A stretch of DNA of 64,000 nucleotides, from the NCBI GenBank assembly GCA_963847615.1, contig CAWKAN010000025.1, positions 598,621-662,620 of the forward strand, read 5' to 3'. The notes under the pieces are model-generated. The model worked only from the letters and a program-made list of their open reading frames with translations, was not told the DNA's origin and did no database searches. Below, one piece after another: positions 50,616 to 59,265 of this stretch. The translations under genes and the position numbers were made by a program. Numbering within the stretch: position 1 is the stretch's first letter; every line of letters starts with the position of its first letter. The DNA comes from Palsa-883 sp963847615. GTDB lineage: Bacteria; Pseudomonadota; Alphaproteobacteria; Acetobacterales; Acetobacteraceae.

Positions 50616-51319
50616 GCGGCAAAACCCAGTGGCTGCAGAGTGCCTCGACCGCCGCGTTGACGCATTACCGGGGGTCGGAAAAGCGTGGCGCGCTTTGGCC
50701 GACGCTGCAAGGCGGGGTCATCGTGCATGATCATTTCAAGCGGTATTTCACCCTGAAGGGGGTCGCACACGCGCTGTGCAACGCGCATCATCTGCGTGAG
50801 TTGAAAGCGCTGATGGATATCGAGAAAGCGCCGTGGGCAACCAAGCTGTCGCGGCTGCTGGTGACCGCCGTCCGTGCCGTCCGGCAGGCCGTGCAGCAAG
50901 GCCAGAGTGCGGTGGCCGAGCGCATCTCGCGGCGCAGCGTGACGGTCTACGACGCGATCGTCCTGCGTGGGCTTGCGTTCCATGCACAGCAGCCCGCGCT
51001 GGGGCGGCGACCCGGAGCCCGCGGCCGCTCCGCCAAGCGTCCCGGGCACAATCTGCTGGTCCGCCTGCGTGACTTCAAGACCGAGGTGTTGCGGTTCCTG
51101 TTCGACTTCGCCGCTCCATTCACCAACAATCAGGCCGAGCAGGACATCCGTATGATGAAAGTAAAGATGAAAATATCCGGCGGCTTTCGCACCCAGGCTG
51201 GCGCCGGAACATTCGCCACACTCCGCTCGGTCCTCTCAACCACCCGCAAACGCGGCTGGAATCTTCTCAAGACCCTGTCAAACACGCCGGCTTCACTCAT
51301 CCTCGCCTTGTTCGGTTAA
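50616..51319 (+). pseudogene. IS66-family transposase TnpC, C-terminal fragment
   Basis: The frame picks up at GGKTQWLQSASTAALTHYRG and continues GGVIVHDHFKRYFTLKGVAH and ALCNAHHLRELKAL through the DDE core to PFTNNQAEQDIRMMKVKMKI, SGGFRTQAGAGTFATLRSVL and the stop at 51319. Everything before residue about 265 of a typical TnpC is missing here. It pairs in family and direction with the N-terminal fragment at 37764. Confidence 0.88.
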
Positions 51320-51365
51320 AACCGGCTCGCCAACTACCCCCACTGTCGCCGTTCAAACTCACAGT

Positions 51366-51383
51366 GGGGGGCTTGGGTGTTAC
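51366..51383 (+). repeat. IS66 right terminal inverted repeat
   Basis: GGGGGGCTTGGGTGTTAC is the exact complement of the left end at 37652-37669. Confidence 0.92.
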
Positions 51384-51391
51384 CAATTCTC
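51384..51391. repeat. 8-bp direct repeat CAATTCTC, right
   Basis: It matches the octamer before the left end (37644-37651). The longer word CCAATTCTC also occurs at 30165 and 39404, so a preferred target is an alternative to a shared single insertion. Confidence 0.7.
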
Positions 51392-51500
51392 CGTATCCAC
51401 CCCCGTCCGCCAAATGCCCCCCGGCGACCGCCCGGAATGGCCTGGCCCCCATCCCGACACGCCGTTGTGCAAAGCACAAACCGCGGATTTGACTGCGGCC

Positions 51501-51528
51501 TTGCGAAATCTCGAAGAGTGGGTACAAT
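51501..51528 (+). promoter_or_regulatory. Probable promoter of the OFA transporter
   Basis: TTGCGA (51501-51506), a 16-bp spacer, TACAAT (51523-51528). The start would be near 51535, about 30 bp before the coding region. Confidence 0.5.
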
Positions 51529-51566
51529 AATGCATCCAAACAAAACAACAAACTGGGAGAGTAGGT

Positions 51567-52877
51567 CTGATAGTTGCTGTATCAAACAGAGTTAGCAGGG
51601 AATTTCCGACCGACCGCGAGATCCTGGGCTACAGCAGGTATGTCGTCTTCATCGCGGCATTTCTCTCGATGGCGGTGATAAGCCCATACGAGTACGCCTG
51701 GAGTTCCATGTCGGGACATATCGGCGGCCTGTATAGCTGGTCGCACGCGCAGATCGGCTGGATGTTCACCCTGTTCGTCATCTTCGAATCCATCGGCACC
51801 CTGCCCGGGGGGATTCTGCGCGACAGGTTCGGGCCGCGCTGGGTCACCGCGATCGCCGGGCTGATCGCGGGTTTCGGCATCTACGCCACCTCGTTCGGCC
51901 CGTCCTACGGACTGGTCCTGGTGCTGTGGTGCATCGGCGCCTTCTTCGCCGGTTTCATCTACAACACCGCTGTGACCACCGCGAACAAATGGTTCCCCGA
52001 CAGGCGCGGCCTGATTGCCAGCTTCATCGCCGGGGCGTTTTCCTGGGGCGCCTTGCCGTTCATCTTCCCGATCCGCGGGATCCCCAAGACCGCGCCCGAC
52101 GCGGTGTTCTTCCACGTCATCTACCTGATGGCGCTGATCATCGGCGGCGTGTCGATCGTTGCGGCACTGTTCATGAAGGATCCGCCGGCCGGCTGGTGCC
52201 CCGCCGGATGGGTCCCGGCCGAGGTGGTCAAGCCCCCGAGCGAGCATCAGTACACGTTGAAGGAGGCGCTTTCGACCTGGCAGATGTGGGTGCTGATCGC
52301 CTCGTTCATCCTGATCTCCAGCGCCGGCCTCGCGGGCGTCAGCAAGATCGTGAAGTATTCGAACAGCTTCGGCTTCACCGCCGCGGCGGCGACCGCGGCC
52401 GCGGGCGGCATCGCCATCTCCAACGGCATCGGCCGCGTCGTCCTCGGCGGCCTGTCGGAGCGCATCGGTCGCGAGACCGCAATGATCTGGAGTTTCCTGC
52501 TGACCGGCGTGTTCCTGTTCCTGACGATCATCGCCGGCACGGCGCACAGCGAAGTCCTGTTCGTCATCGCGGCGATGCTGGCCATCTTCTTCTGGGGGCC
52601 GATGTTCTCGCTGTTCCCGGCCACGATCGGTCAGTATTTTGGCGGCGCCGCCTCCGGCTCGAACTACGGGCTGCTCTATGCCATCGCCAAGGGATCGGGT
52701 GGACTCTACGGTGGGGTGCTGTCGGCGGTGCTGATCACGCAGAACGGCTATCCCTTCGCCATGGGCGTGGCGGCCCTGATGGCGATCTGCGCCGGCCTGC
52801 TCATCATTCCGCTGCGGCACCGCCAGCCGGTCTGCAACGCCGAGGCGCAGCTTCCGGCCGGTCACGCCGCACAGTAG
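51567..52877 (+). CDS. MFS transporter, OFA family, with non-standard start
   Basis: A protein of about 436 residues with 12 hydrophobic segments: RYVVFIAAFLSMAVISPYEY is the first, ANKWFPDRRGLIASFIAGAF the OFA loop, and FFWGPMFSLFPATIGQYFGG a conserved late segment. The first ATG in frame (51669) lies inside membrane helix 1, so the true start is upstream. No ATG, GTG or TTG exists in that frame between the stop at 51528 and 51669. CTG at 51567, preceded by GGGAGAG, is the best candidate. It likely exchanges carboxylates. The IS66 end lies only 180 bp upstream. Confidence 0.8.
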   Translation: MIVAVSNRVSREFPTDREILGYSRYVVFIAAFLSMAVISPYEYAWSSMSGHIGGLYSWSHAQIGWMFTLFVIFESIGTLPGGILRDRFGPRWVTAIAGLIAGFGIYATSFGPSYGLVLVLWCIGAFFAGFIYNTAVTTANKWFPDRRGLIASFIAGAFSWGALPFIFPIRGIPKTAPDAVFFHVIYLMALIIGGVSIVAALFMKDPPAGWCPAGWVPAEVVKPPSEHQYTLKEALSTWQMWVLIASFILISSAGLAGVSKIVKYSNSFGFTAAAATAAAGGIAISNGIGRVVLGGLSERIGRETAMIWSFLLTGVFLFLTIIAGTAHSEVLFVIAAMLAIFFWGPMFSLFPATIGQYFGGAASGSNYGLLYAIAKGSGGLYGGVLSAVLITQNGYPFAMGVAALMAICAGLLIIPLRHRQPVCNAEAQLPAGHAAQ

Positions 52878-53029
52878 CGGCGCGGCGGCGAACCGCCCGG
52901 GCCGGCGCCACCGCCGGCTCGGGCGCCGTGCCGGCCGGCGCGGCGCAATCCGCGGCCGCTGAGACGATTGCTATACCGTGACAACCTCCGGGCCGCGTTA
53001 GGTTCCCGCAGACGCGCGGCGCGTCCGCA

Positions 53030-54163
53030 TCACGCCCCTTCCAGCAACACGCAGCGCCGCGGGTCGGCCGCAATCCACGCCGACTGCCCCGCCGCGATCG
53101 GTTCCAGCGCGGCGCTGCGGATCACCAGCTCGCGGTCGCCCCAGGCGACGTAGATCTGCGTGAAGTCGCCCTGGAACACGCAGCGGTGCACCCGCACCGG
53201 CCACACATTCATCGTCCCCTCCGGCCGCGCGGCGCTGAACCGAAGATGCACCGTGCGGATCGACAGCGTCGGTTCGCCGCCGGGCGCGCGGCCGCACGGG
53301 TCGCCGAACACGATCTCGCCCGACGGCGTCTCCAGCGCGACCAGCCCATCGCGCGCCAGGTCCGGCCGCAGCCTGCCCTGCACCAGGTTGGACGAGCCGA
53401 CGAAATCGGCCACGAAGGCGTTGCGCGGTCTTGCGTAGATCTCCGTCGGCGTGCCGGCCTGCTCGATCAACCCGTCGCGCATCACCACCACGCGATCCGA
53501 CATCGCCAACGCCTCCTCCAGGTCGTGCGTCACATAGACCGAGGTGACGCCCAGGCGATGCTGCAACTCGCGCAGCTCGATGCGCATGTCGGCGCGCAGC
53601 TTGGCGTCCAGGTTGGACAGCGGCTCGTCGAACAGCAGCACCTGCGGCGAGAAGGCGCAGGCCCGCGCCAGCGCCACGCGCTGCTGCTGGCCGCCGGAAA
53701 GCTGCGAGGCGCGGCGCGCGGCATACTCGCCCATCTGCACCTGATCGAGCGCCTCGGCCACCCGCGCCGCGATCTCCGCCTTCGGCCGTTTGCGCACCCG
53801 CAACCCGTAGGCGACGTTGTCGAACACCGTCATGTGCGGCCAGATCGCATAGGACTGGAACACCATCGACAGGCCGCGCTTCTCGGCGGGGATGTCGATG
53901 CGATGGGCCGAGGAATACACCACGTGCCCACCGATGCGGATGGTGCCCGCGCTGGGCCGCTCCAGTCCCGCCAGCGCGCGCAGCGTGGTCGTCTTGCCGC
54001 AGCCCGACGGGCCGAGCAGGGTCAATTGCTCGCCCGGCTGGGCGGCGAAGCTGACGCCGCGCACCGCCACCACGGCGCCGTAGCGGATGTGCAGGTCCTC
54101 CACCTCGATCGGTTCCGCGCGCAGCGCCAGCGGCGGCGGTGCGGTCCGGTGCCAGAACGCCAT
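53030..54163 (-). CDS. ABC transporter ATP-binding protein, Fe(III)/polyamine type
   Basis: A 377-residue ATPase. Walker A is LLGPSGCGKTTTLRALAGLE, the signature LSGGQQQRVALARA, and Walker B VLLFDEPLSNLDAKLRADMR. The C-terminal TOBE-type domain runs to residue about 375. The closest types are FbpC/AfuC-like. It is the last gene of a three-gene leftward operon, one base after the permease. Confidence 0.92.
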   Translation of the reverse strand: MAFWHRTAPPPLALRAEPIEVEDLHIRYGAVVAVRGVSFAAQPGEQLTLLGPSGCGKTTTLRALAGLERPSAGTIRIGGHVVYSSAHRIDIPAEKRGLSMVFQSYAIWPHMTVFDNVAYGLRVRKRPKAEIAARVAEALDQVQMGEYAARRASQLSGGQQQRVALARACAFSPQVLLFDEPLSNLDAKLRADMRIELRELQHRLGVTSVYVTHDLEEALAMSDRVVVMRDGLIEQAGTPTEIYARPRNAFVADFVGSSNLVQGRLRPDLARDGLVALETPSGEIVFGDPCGRAPGGEPTLSIRTVHLRFSAARPEGTMNVWPVRVHRCVFQGDFTQIYVAWGDRELVIRSAALEPIAAGQSAWIAADPRRCVLLEGA

Positions 54164-54164
54164 C

Positions 54165-55874
54165 TCAGTCGCCCCCCGGTCCGGCCGCCTGTCGCGTTAT
54201 CATAACGAAAACCGCCATCGCCGCCGCCACCACCACGGTCTGGATCAGCGCCATCGCCGCCGTCAGTTCGGCGCTGGTGGCGAACCAGGATTCCACGATC
54301 GCCGGCGTGATCACCTTGCTGTGCGGCCCCATCAGCAGGATCGAGGCGCCCAGCTCGCGCACACTGGCGATGAACAGCAACAGCCAGCAGGCCAGCAGGC
54401 CTGGGCGCAGCAGCGGAATCGTCACCGTGCGCAGCCGGTAGATCCAGGGCGCTCCGCACATCTGCGCCAATTCCTCCAGCGTCTTGTCCAACTGCAGCAT
54501 CACGCCGGAAATCGTGCGCATGCCCAGCGGCAGGAACACCGTCAGGTAGGCGATCAGCAGGATCCAGATCGTGCCGTAGATCGGCAGCGGAATGACCAGC
54601 CAGGCCCACATCATGCCGAAGGCGAACACCAGCCGCGGCACCGCCTGCGGGAACATGGCGACATACTCGATCACGCCGCGGCCTGGCAGTTCGGATCGAT
54701 AGACGATCCAGCACAGCAACCCCATCAGCAGCGTGCCGAGCGTCGCCGTGGCAAGCCCGAGCAGCAGCGAATTGCTCAAAGCCGAACGCACCGCGTTCAT
54801 GGTCAGCGCGCCGCGGTAATTCGCCAGCGTCCAGTTCGCGGCGGCGGGGAAGGCCACCGCGATCTTCTGCAGCGAGGCGAAGATCAGCGTCACCACCGGC
54901 AGCCCGACGGAGAGCAGCACGTAGAAGGCACAGACGCCGAACAGCACCCAGCGCAGCCCGCCCATGTCCATGCGCCGCGGCCGGAACGCCTTGCCGGTGA
55001 CGGTGACGAAGCTGCGCGACGTGACGATGCGGCGATACAGGAACATCATCGCGAACATCAGCACGAACAGCGACACGCCCATCGCCGCGGCCAGCGGAAT
55101 GCGCGGCGGGTATTGCGAGACCAACTGGTAGATCGCCGTCGTCACCACATAGAAACGGTTGGGCAAGCCAAGCACCAGCGCGGCGGTGAACGACCCGAGC
55201 ATCTCGGCGAACACGTAGATCGTCGCTCCCAGCACGCCCGGCACGACCAGCGGCAGCGTCACGAACAGCATGGTGCGCAGCCGGCTGGCGCCGATCACCT
55301 GCGAGGCCTCCTCAAGCGAGGGGTCCATCGACTGCATCACCGCGCCGATCATGAAGAACGCGACCGAGCCCTCGAACAGCGCCATCACCCAGGCGATGCC
55401 GAACGGGGTCACCATGTTGATCACCGCACCACTGCCGCCCATCGCGCGCCAGAGCTGGTTGATGAAGCCACTCTCCGGCGCGCCGAGCAGGCTCCAGGCG
55501 AAGGCCCCCAGCAGCGGCGTCACGTAATACGGCACCGCCATCAACTGCTCCAGCGTGCGGCGGTACGGCACGTTGGTGCGCGACAGGATCCAGGCGGTGA
55601 CGAAGCCGAAGATCACCGCCATCACCGTCGCCGCGAGCGACACGGCGACGGTGTTGCCGAGGATGCCGGCGTAATGCCCCATGGCGACGAAGTTGCCGAG
55701 GCCGTAGGCGCTCGGCGGGCGCACGTCCGGGTCGCCGACATCCAGCGCGGCCTGCAACAGGAAGAAGATCGGATACAGCACCAGCACGCCGACGATCGCC
55801 GCCAGCACCATGCCGGCGATCGTCTGCGCGGAGACGCGCGGCAACGAGCGCCGCGCCATCGCCACGTCGGACAC
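54165..55874 (-). CDS. ABC transporter permease, fused double-domain, Fe(III) type
   Basis: A 569-residue permease with two membrane domains, about 12 helices. The EAA-like loops are LEEASQVIGASRLRTMLFVT and LEELAQMCGAPWIYRLRTVT. FbpB-type permeases have this fused form. It lies between the binding-protein and ATPase genes with gaps of three and one base. Confidence 0.92.
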   Translation of the reverse strand: MSDVAMARRSLPRVSAQTIAGMVLAAIVGVLVLYPIFFLLQAALDVGDPDVRPPSAYGLGNFVAMGHYAGILGNTVAVSLAATVMAVIFGFVTAWILSRTNVPYRRTLEQLMAVPYYVTPLLGAFAWSLLGAPESGFINQLWRAMGGSGAVINMVTPFGIAWVMALFEGSVAFFMIGAVMQSMDPSLEEASQVIGASRLRTMLFVTLPLVVPGVLGATIYVFAEMLGSFTAALVLGLPNRFYVVTTAIYQLVSQYPPRIPLAAAMGVSLFVLMFAMMFLYRRIVTSRSFVTVTGKAFRPRRMDMGGLRWVLFGVCAFYVLLSVGLPVVTLIFASLQKIAVAFPAAANWTLANYRGALTMNAVRSALSNSLLLGLATATLGTLLMGLLCWIVYRSELPGRGVIEYVAMFPQAVPRLVFAFGMMWAWLVIPLPIYGTIWILLIAYLTVFLPLGMRTISGVMLQLDKTLEELAQMCGAPWIYRLRTVTIPLLRPGLLACWLLLFIASVRELGASILLMGPHSKVITPAIVESWFATSAELTAAMALIQTVVVAAAMAVFVMITRQAAGPGGD

Positions 55875-55877
55875 CAG

Positions 55878-56969
55878 TTACAGGCCGAGCATCGCGTTCC
55901 ATTCCTTGAGGAACGTGTCGTGGCTGGCCAGGTAGTCGGCCAGGTCGGTCGGCGCCAGCAGCTTGAAGTCGCGCAGCCGCACGCCGGTCAGCATCGGCGG
56001 CGCGTCGTCGCGCACCGAGGCGTAGATCAGGTTCAAGTTGTCCTGGTAGAATTTTTGTCCCCGCAACGACATCGCCCAGTCGACGAACAGCTTGGCCACC
56101 TCGGGATGCGGCGCGCGGTTGACCGCGCCGACCACCAGCGGCGTCGCCGGCAGCCCGGCCGGCGGGGCCACGAAGGCGATGTCGGCGCCCTTCTTCTGGT
56201 ACAGCACATAGGCGGCGTATTCGCCCACCGAAGTCACCTTGTCGTCGCCGCGCGCCAGGCGGTCCATCAGTTGCACGCGGCTGTCGAAGGCGTGCGGCAG
56301 CTGCTTGGCGAAGCTCTTCCAATAGCCGTCGCCGTACAGCTTGCGCAGCTCGTACCACTCGACGAATTGCAGGCCGGAGGCGGCGATCTTGCAACTGATC
56401 GCGCCGCGCCAGCGCGGGTCGAGCAGGTCCTTCCAGGTCTTCGGCGCCTCCGCCTCCGGCACGCGCGCCTTGCTGTAGACGATGCCGGTGAAGTCAACGC
56501 CGGTCCAGAAATACGCCCCCGGCGGATTGCTGAGGTATTTCGCCTGGTAGGCATGCGCCTCGGGCGAGTGGTAGATCTCGTAGCCGCCCTTCTTCTGGAA
56601 ATCGATCGCCGGGGCGAGGTCGGACAGTTGGATCACGTCCACGTCGAACCGCCCGGCGCTGCGCTCGGCGAGGATCTTGCTGTACAGCGCGCCGGTCTGC
56701 GCCCGCACGTAGCTGCCCTGGATCTTGGGAAAATCCTTGGTGAAGGCGTTGACGATGGCCGCGGTGCCGGCCTCGTTCTCATGGCAGTAGAAGACGAACT
56801 GGCCTTCCTGCTCGACCTTGGCCATGTCGGCGTAGGTGTGGAAATCGAGCACCTTGGTCGGCTGCGCCTTGGCTTGCGCCCATACGCTGCGCCCGGCCAG
56901 GGTGACCCCGCCGATCGCCGCTCCCGCCTGCAGCAGATGACGACGGGTCGGTTTCTTGGCGTCGGACAT
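55878..56969 (-). CDS. ABC transporter substrate-binding protein, iron type, Tat-exported
   Basis: A 363-residue periplasmic protein. TRRHLLQAGAAIGGVTLAG is a twin-arginine signal. FVFYCHENEAGTAAIVNAFT and YSKILAERSAGRFDVDVIQL are typical of FbpA/AfuA-like type II binding proteins. The start is MSDAKK at 56969, with AAGGAGCGAAACA directly before it. It is the first gene of the operon; an iron or phosphonate ligand is likely. Confidence 0.9.
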   Translation of the reverse strand: MSDAKKPTRRHLLQAGAAIGGVTLAGRSVWAQAKAQPTKVLDFHTYADMAKVEQEGQFVFYCHENEAGTAAIVNAFTKDFPKIQGSYVRAQTGALYSKILAERSAGRFDVDVIQLSDLAPAIDFQKKGGYEIYHSPEAHAYQAKYLSNPPGAYFWTGVDFTGIVYSKARVPEAEAPKTWKDLLDPRWRGAISCKIAASGLQFVEWYELRKLYGDGYWKSFAKQLPHAFDSRVQLMDRLARGDDKVTSVGEYAAYVLYQKKGADIAFVAPPAGLPATPLVVGAVNRAPHPEVAKLFVDWAMSLRGQKFYQDNLNLIYASVRDDAPPMLTGVRLRDFKLLAPTDLADYLASHDTFLKEWNAMLGL

Positions 56970-57323
56970 TGTTTCGCTCCTTATATCATCCAGCACGAAC
57001 GCCCAATTGTGCCAGAAGCCACCCGATCAGGCCATGGCCGCGGCCTCCGCCGGCAGACCGGCGCGGCAAATCCGTATCGTCTTCGATTTATATGGTGAGT
57101 CGCCTGCGCCCCGCCGCACCGGCGCGGGCGAACGCCCGAAGTGCCCAGCGCGAAAGAATCGGATCATCGCGATGCGCGCACGCCCCGACCTATCCAGAAC
57201 GATATGGGAACGTATCCCGGCGGACGCCGCGGGCCGGTCTCTACGGCTTTGCTCGTGGCACGACCGCAAGTCGCGGATGCCGGCATGACGTGGGACGACG
57301 CCATGGCGTCGCCCGGCGTCACC
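56970..57323. other. Intergenic upstream of the ABC operon
   Basis: It must contain the promoter of the leftward ABC operon. CGTATCGTCTTCGATTTATA (57076-57095) is its AT-rich part. No gene is supported. Confidence 0.4.
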
Positions 57324-59174
57324 TCACGCCGGCGTGACCGGCGTCTCCTCCGGGATGGGCCGGGGGATCTCGTCGCCGGTCAGCGTCTCGTGCGCCAGCA
57401 GCGCCTCGGCGCCCTTGTCCAGCGCCGCGCGGTTGCCGCGCAGGATGTTGACGGCCCGTTGCAGCGCCGCATCAAGATGGGCATGCACCGCCTGATCGAT
57501 CTCAAGCGCGGTCTGCTCGCTGTAGCGCCGCCGCTGCCAGAACATCCCCGGCTGCTGCAGGAAATTCCCCTGCTCGGTGTCCCACGCCACCGGGCCGAGC
57601 TTGGCGTCCATGCCGAACCGCATCACCATGCCGCGCGCGATGTCGGTCGCCTTCGCCAGGTCGTCGGAGGCGCCGGTGGAGACATCCCCGCCCAGCATCA
57701 TCTCCGCCGCGCGCCCGCCCATCAGCACCGCCATCTTGTTCTCCAGCTCCTGGCGGCTCATCAGGAAGCGGTCCTCGGTCGGGTGCTGCATCGTGTAGCC
57801 CAGCGCGGCGATGCCGCGCGGGATGATCGAGACCTTCTGCACCGGATCCGTCCCCGGAATGGCCAGCGCCACCAGGGCGTGGCCCATCTCGTGATACGCC
57901 ACGGTGCGCCGTTCGCGCGGGATCAGGATGCGCGAGCGCTTCTCCAGCCCGGCGACGACGCGTTCCACCGCGCCGGTGAAATCCGCCATCGCGATCGCCG
58001 GCGCGCCGCGCCGTGTCGCCAGCACGGCGGCCTCGTTGCCCAGATTGGCCAGGTCGGCGCCGGTGAAGCCGGGGGTCAGCGCGGCGATCTCGTCCAGCTT
58101 CACGTCGGCGGCCAGCTTCAGCGGCTTCAGGTGAATGCGCAGGATATCCACGCGCCCCTTCTTGTCCGGCCGATCGACCAGCACCTGGCGGTCGAACCGC
58201 CCGGCGCGCAGCAGCGCCGGATCGAGGATCTCCGGGCGGTTGGTCGCCGCCAGGATGACGATCGCCACCGAGCGGTCGAACCCGTCCATCTCCGCCAGCA
58301 ACTGGTTGAGCGTCTGCTCCTTCTCGTCCTGCCCGCCGATCGGGCTGACGCCGCGGGCCCGGCCCAGCGCATCCAGCTCGTCGATGAAGATGATGCACGG
58401 CGAGGATTGCCGCGCCTGCTCGAACAGGTCGCGCACCCGCGCGGCGCCGACGCCGACGAACATCTCGACGAACTCGGCACCGGTGGTGGTGAAGAACGGC
58501 ACCCCGGCCTCCCCGGCCACGGCGCGCGCCAGCAGCGTCTTGCCGGTGCCCGGCGGCCCGACCAGCAGGATGCCGCGCGGTATATGCGCGCCAAGCCGCG
58601 TGTACTCGTCGGGCCGCTTCAGGAAATCGACGATCTCGTGCAGTTCCTCCTTCGCCTCGTCGACGCCGGCGACGTCGGCGAAAGTGACCTTCACGTCGGT
58701 CTCGGCCACCAGCTTGGCGCGCGAGCGGCCGACCGATAGCAGGCCGCCGCCAAAGCCGCCCCCCAGGCCGCCGCGCCCGCCCATCATGGCGCGCGAGGCA
58801 AACAACCAGACGCCGACAAACAGCAGCGGCGGCAACACCCAGGACAGCAACGTGCCGAGCGGGCTGTTGGTGGCAACCGCGGAGAACTCGACGTTGTGCT
58901 TGGCCAGCGTCCCGGCAAGGTCGGGCGGCACCTGCACGGTGGTGAAGCTGTCGTTGCCGTCGGGCAACTTCTCCGCCAACGTGCCGCGAATGGTATCGCC
59001 GGAAACCACCACCTTGGTGACCTTGCCGTCGTTCAGCAACTGCTCGAACTGGCTGTAGGGGATGGCGGTGCTGGGGCTGCCCTGGCTGAACACCAGACTG
59101 GCGACCGCGGCGCCGAGCAGCGCCAGCGTGATCAGCCAGAGCGGAAACGGGTTCTGTGGCTTCGCAGCCGGCAC
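57324..59174 (-). CDS. ftsH: ATP-dependent zinc metalloprotease FtsH
   Basis: A 616-residue protein with a GTG start (AAGGGGGAAGCC before it). Membrane helices are near residues 12-30 and 105-125. The AAA module has Walker A VGPPGTGKTLLARAVAG, Walker B IIFIDELDALG, and the second-region homology LLRAGRFDRQV. The zinc site is YHEMGHALVAL near residue 415. It degrades membrane and soluble proteins at the inner membrane. The N-terminal and C-terminal parts are compact compared with E. coli FtsH, so this may be a second copy. Confidence 0.93.
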   Translation of the reverse strand: MPAAKPQNPFPLWLITLALLGAAVASLVFSQGSPSTAIPYSQFEQLLNDGKVTKVVVSGDTIRGTLAEKLPDGNDSFTTVQVPPDLAGTLAKHNVEFSAVATNSPLGTLLSWVLPPLLFVGVWLFASRAMMGGRGGLGGGFGGGLLSVGRSRAKLVAETDVKVTFADVAGVDEAKEELHEIVDFLKRPDEYTRLGAHIPRGILLVGPPGTGKTLLARAVAGEAGVPFFTTTGAEFVEMFVGVGAARVRDLFEQARQSSPCIIFIDELDALGRARGVSPIGGQDEKEQTLNQLLAEMDGFDRSVAIVILAATNRPEILDPALLRAGRFDRQVLVDRPDKKGRVDILRIHLKPLKLAADVKLDEIAALTPGFTGADLANLGNEAAVLATRRGAPAIAMADFTGAVERVVAGLEKRSRILIPRERRTVAYHEMGHALVALAIPGTDPVQKVSIIPRGIAALGYTMQHPTEDRFLMSRQELENKMAVLMGGRAAEMMLGGDVSTGASDDLAKATDIARGMVMRFGMDAKLGPVAWDTEQGNFLQQPGMFWQRRRYSEQTALEIDQAVHAHLDAALQRAVNILRGNRAALDKGAEALLAHETLTGDEIPRPIPEETPVTPA

Positions 59175-59265
59175 GGCTTCCCCCTTGCGACGATCGCGCC
59201 CACACCATGGCCGCACCACCCGTCCCGACGCAACACGGCGGCATCGCCGGAACGACGGCCCGGGT

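Larger units (their letters stand above)
37652..51383 (+). mobile_element. 13.7-kb IS66-bounded composite or split element
   Basis: Perfect 18-bp inverted ends and an identical flanking octamer enclose this block. The left edge has tnpC residues 1 to about 112, and the right edge has the tnpC catalytic C-terminus, both on the plus strand. Roughly 150 central residues are absent. Either two IS66 copies flanked a cargo and moved together, later losing their inner halves, or one IS66 was split by insertions. The cargo between is a YgjP-like peptidase, an RTX metalloprotease, an IS110-like element, a DapA-like lyase, YcgN, an SDR and a rhodanese. Confidence 0.65.

Noticed and set aside
54087..57098. 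A long plus-strand reading frame of about 1000 codons opposite the ABC operon
   Set aside because: It is antisense to three strongly supported genes and has only Arg/His/Gln-rich composition, a known artefact of GC-rich codon use.
57141..58739. A long plus-strand frame opposite ftsH
   Set aside because: It has the same antisense artefact pattern; ftsH on the other strand is certain.
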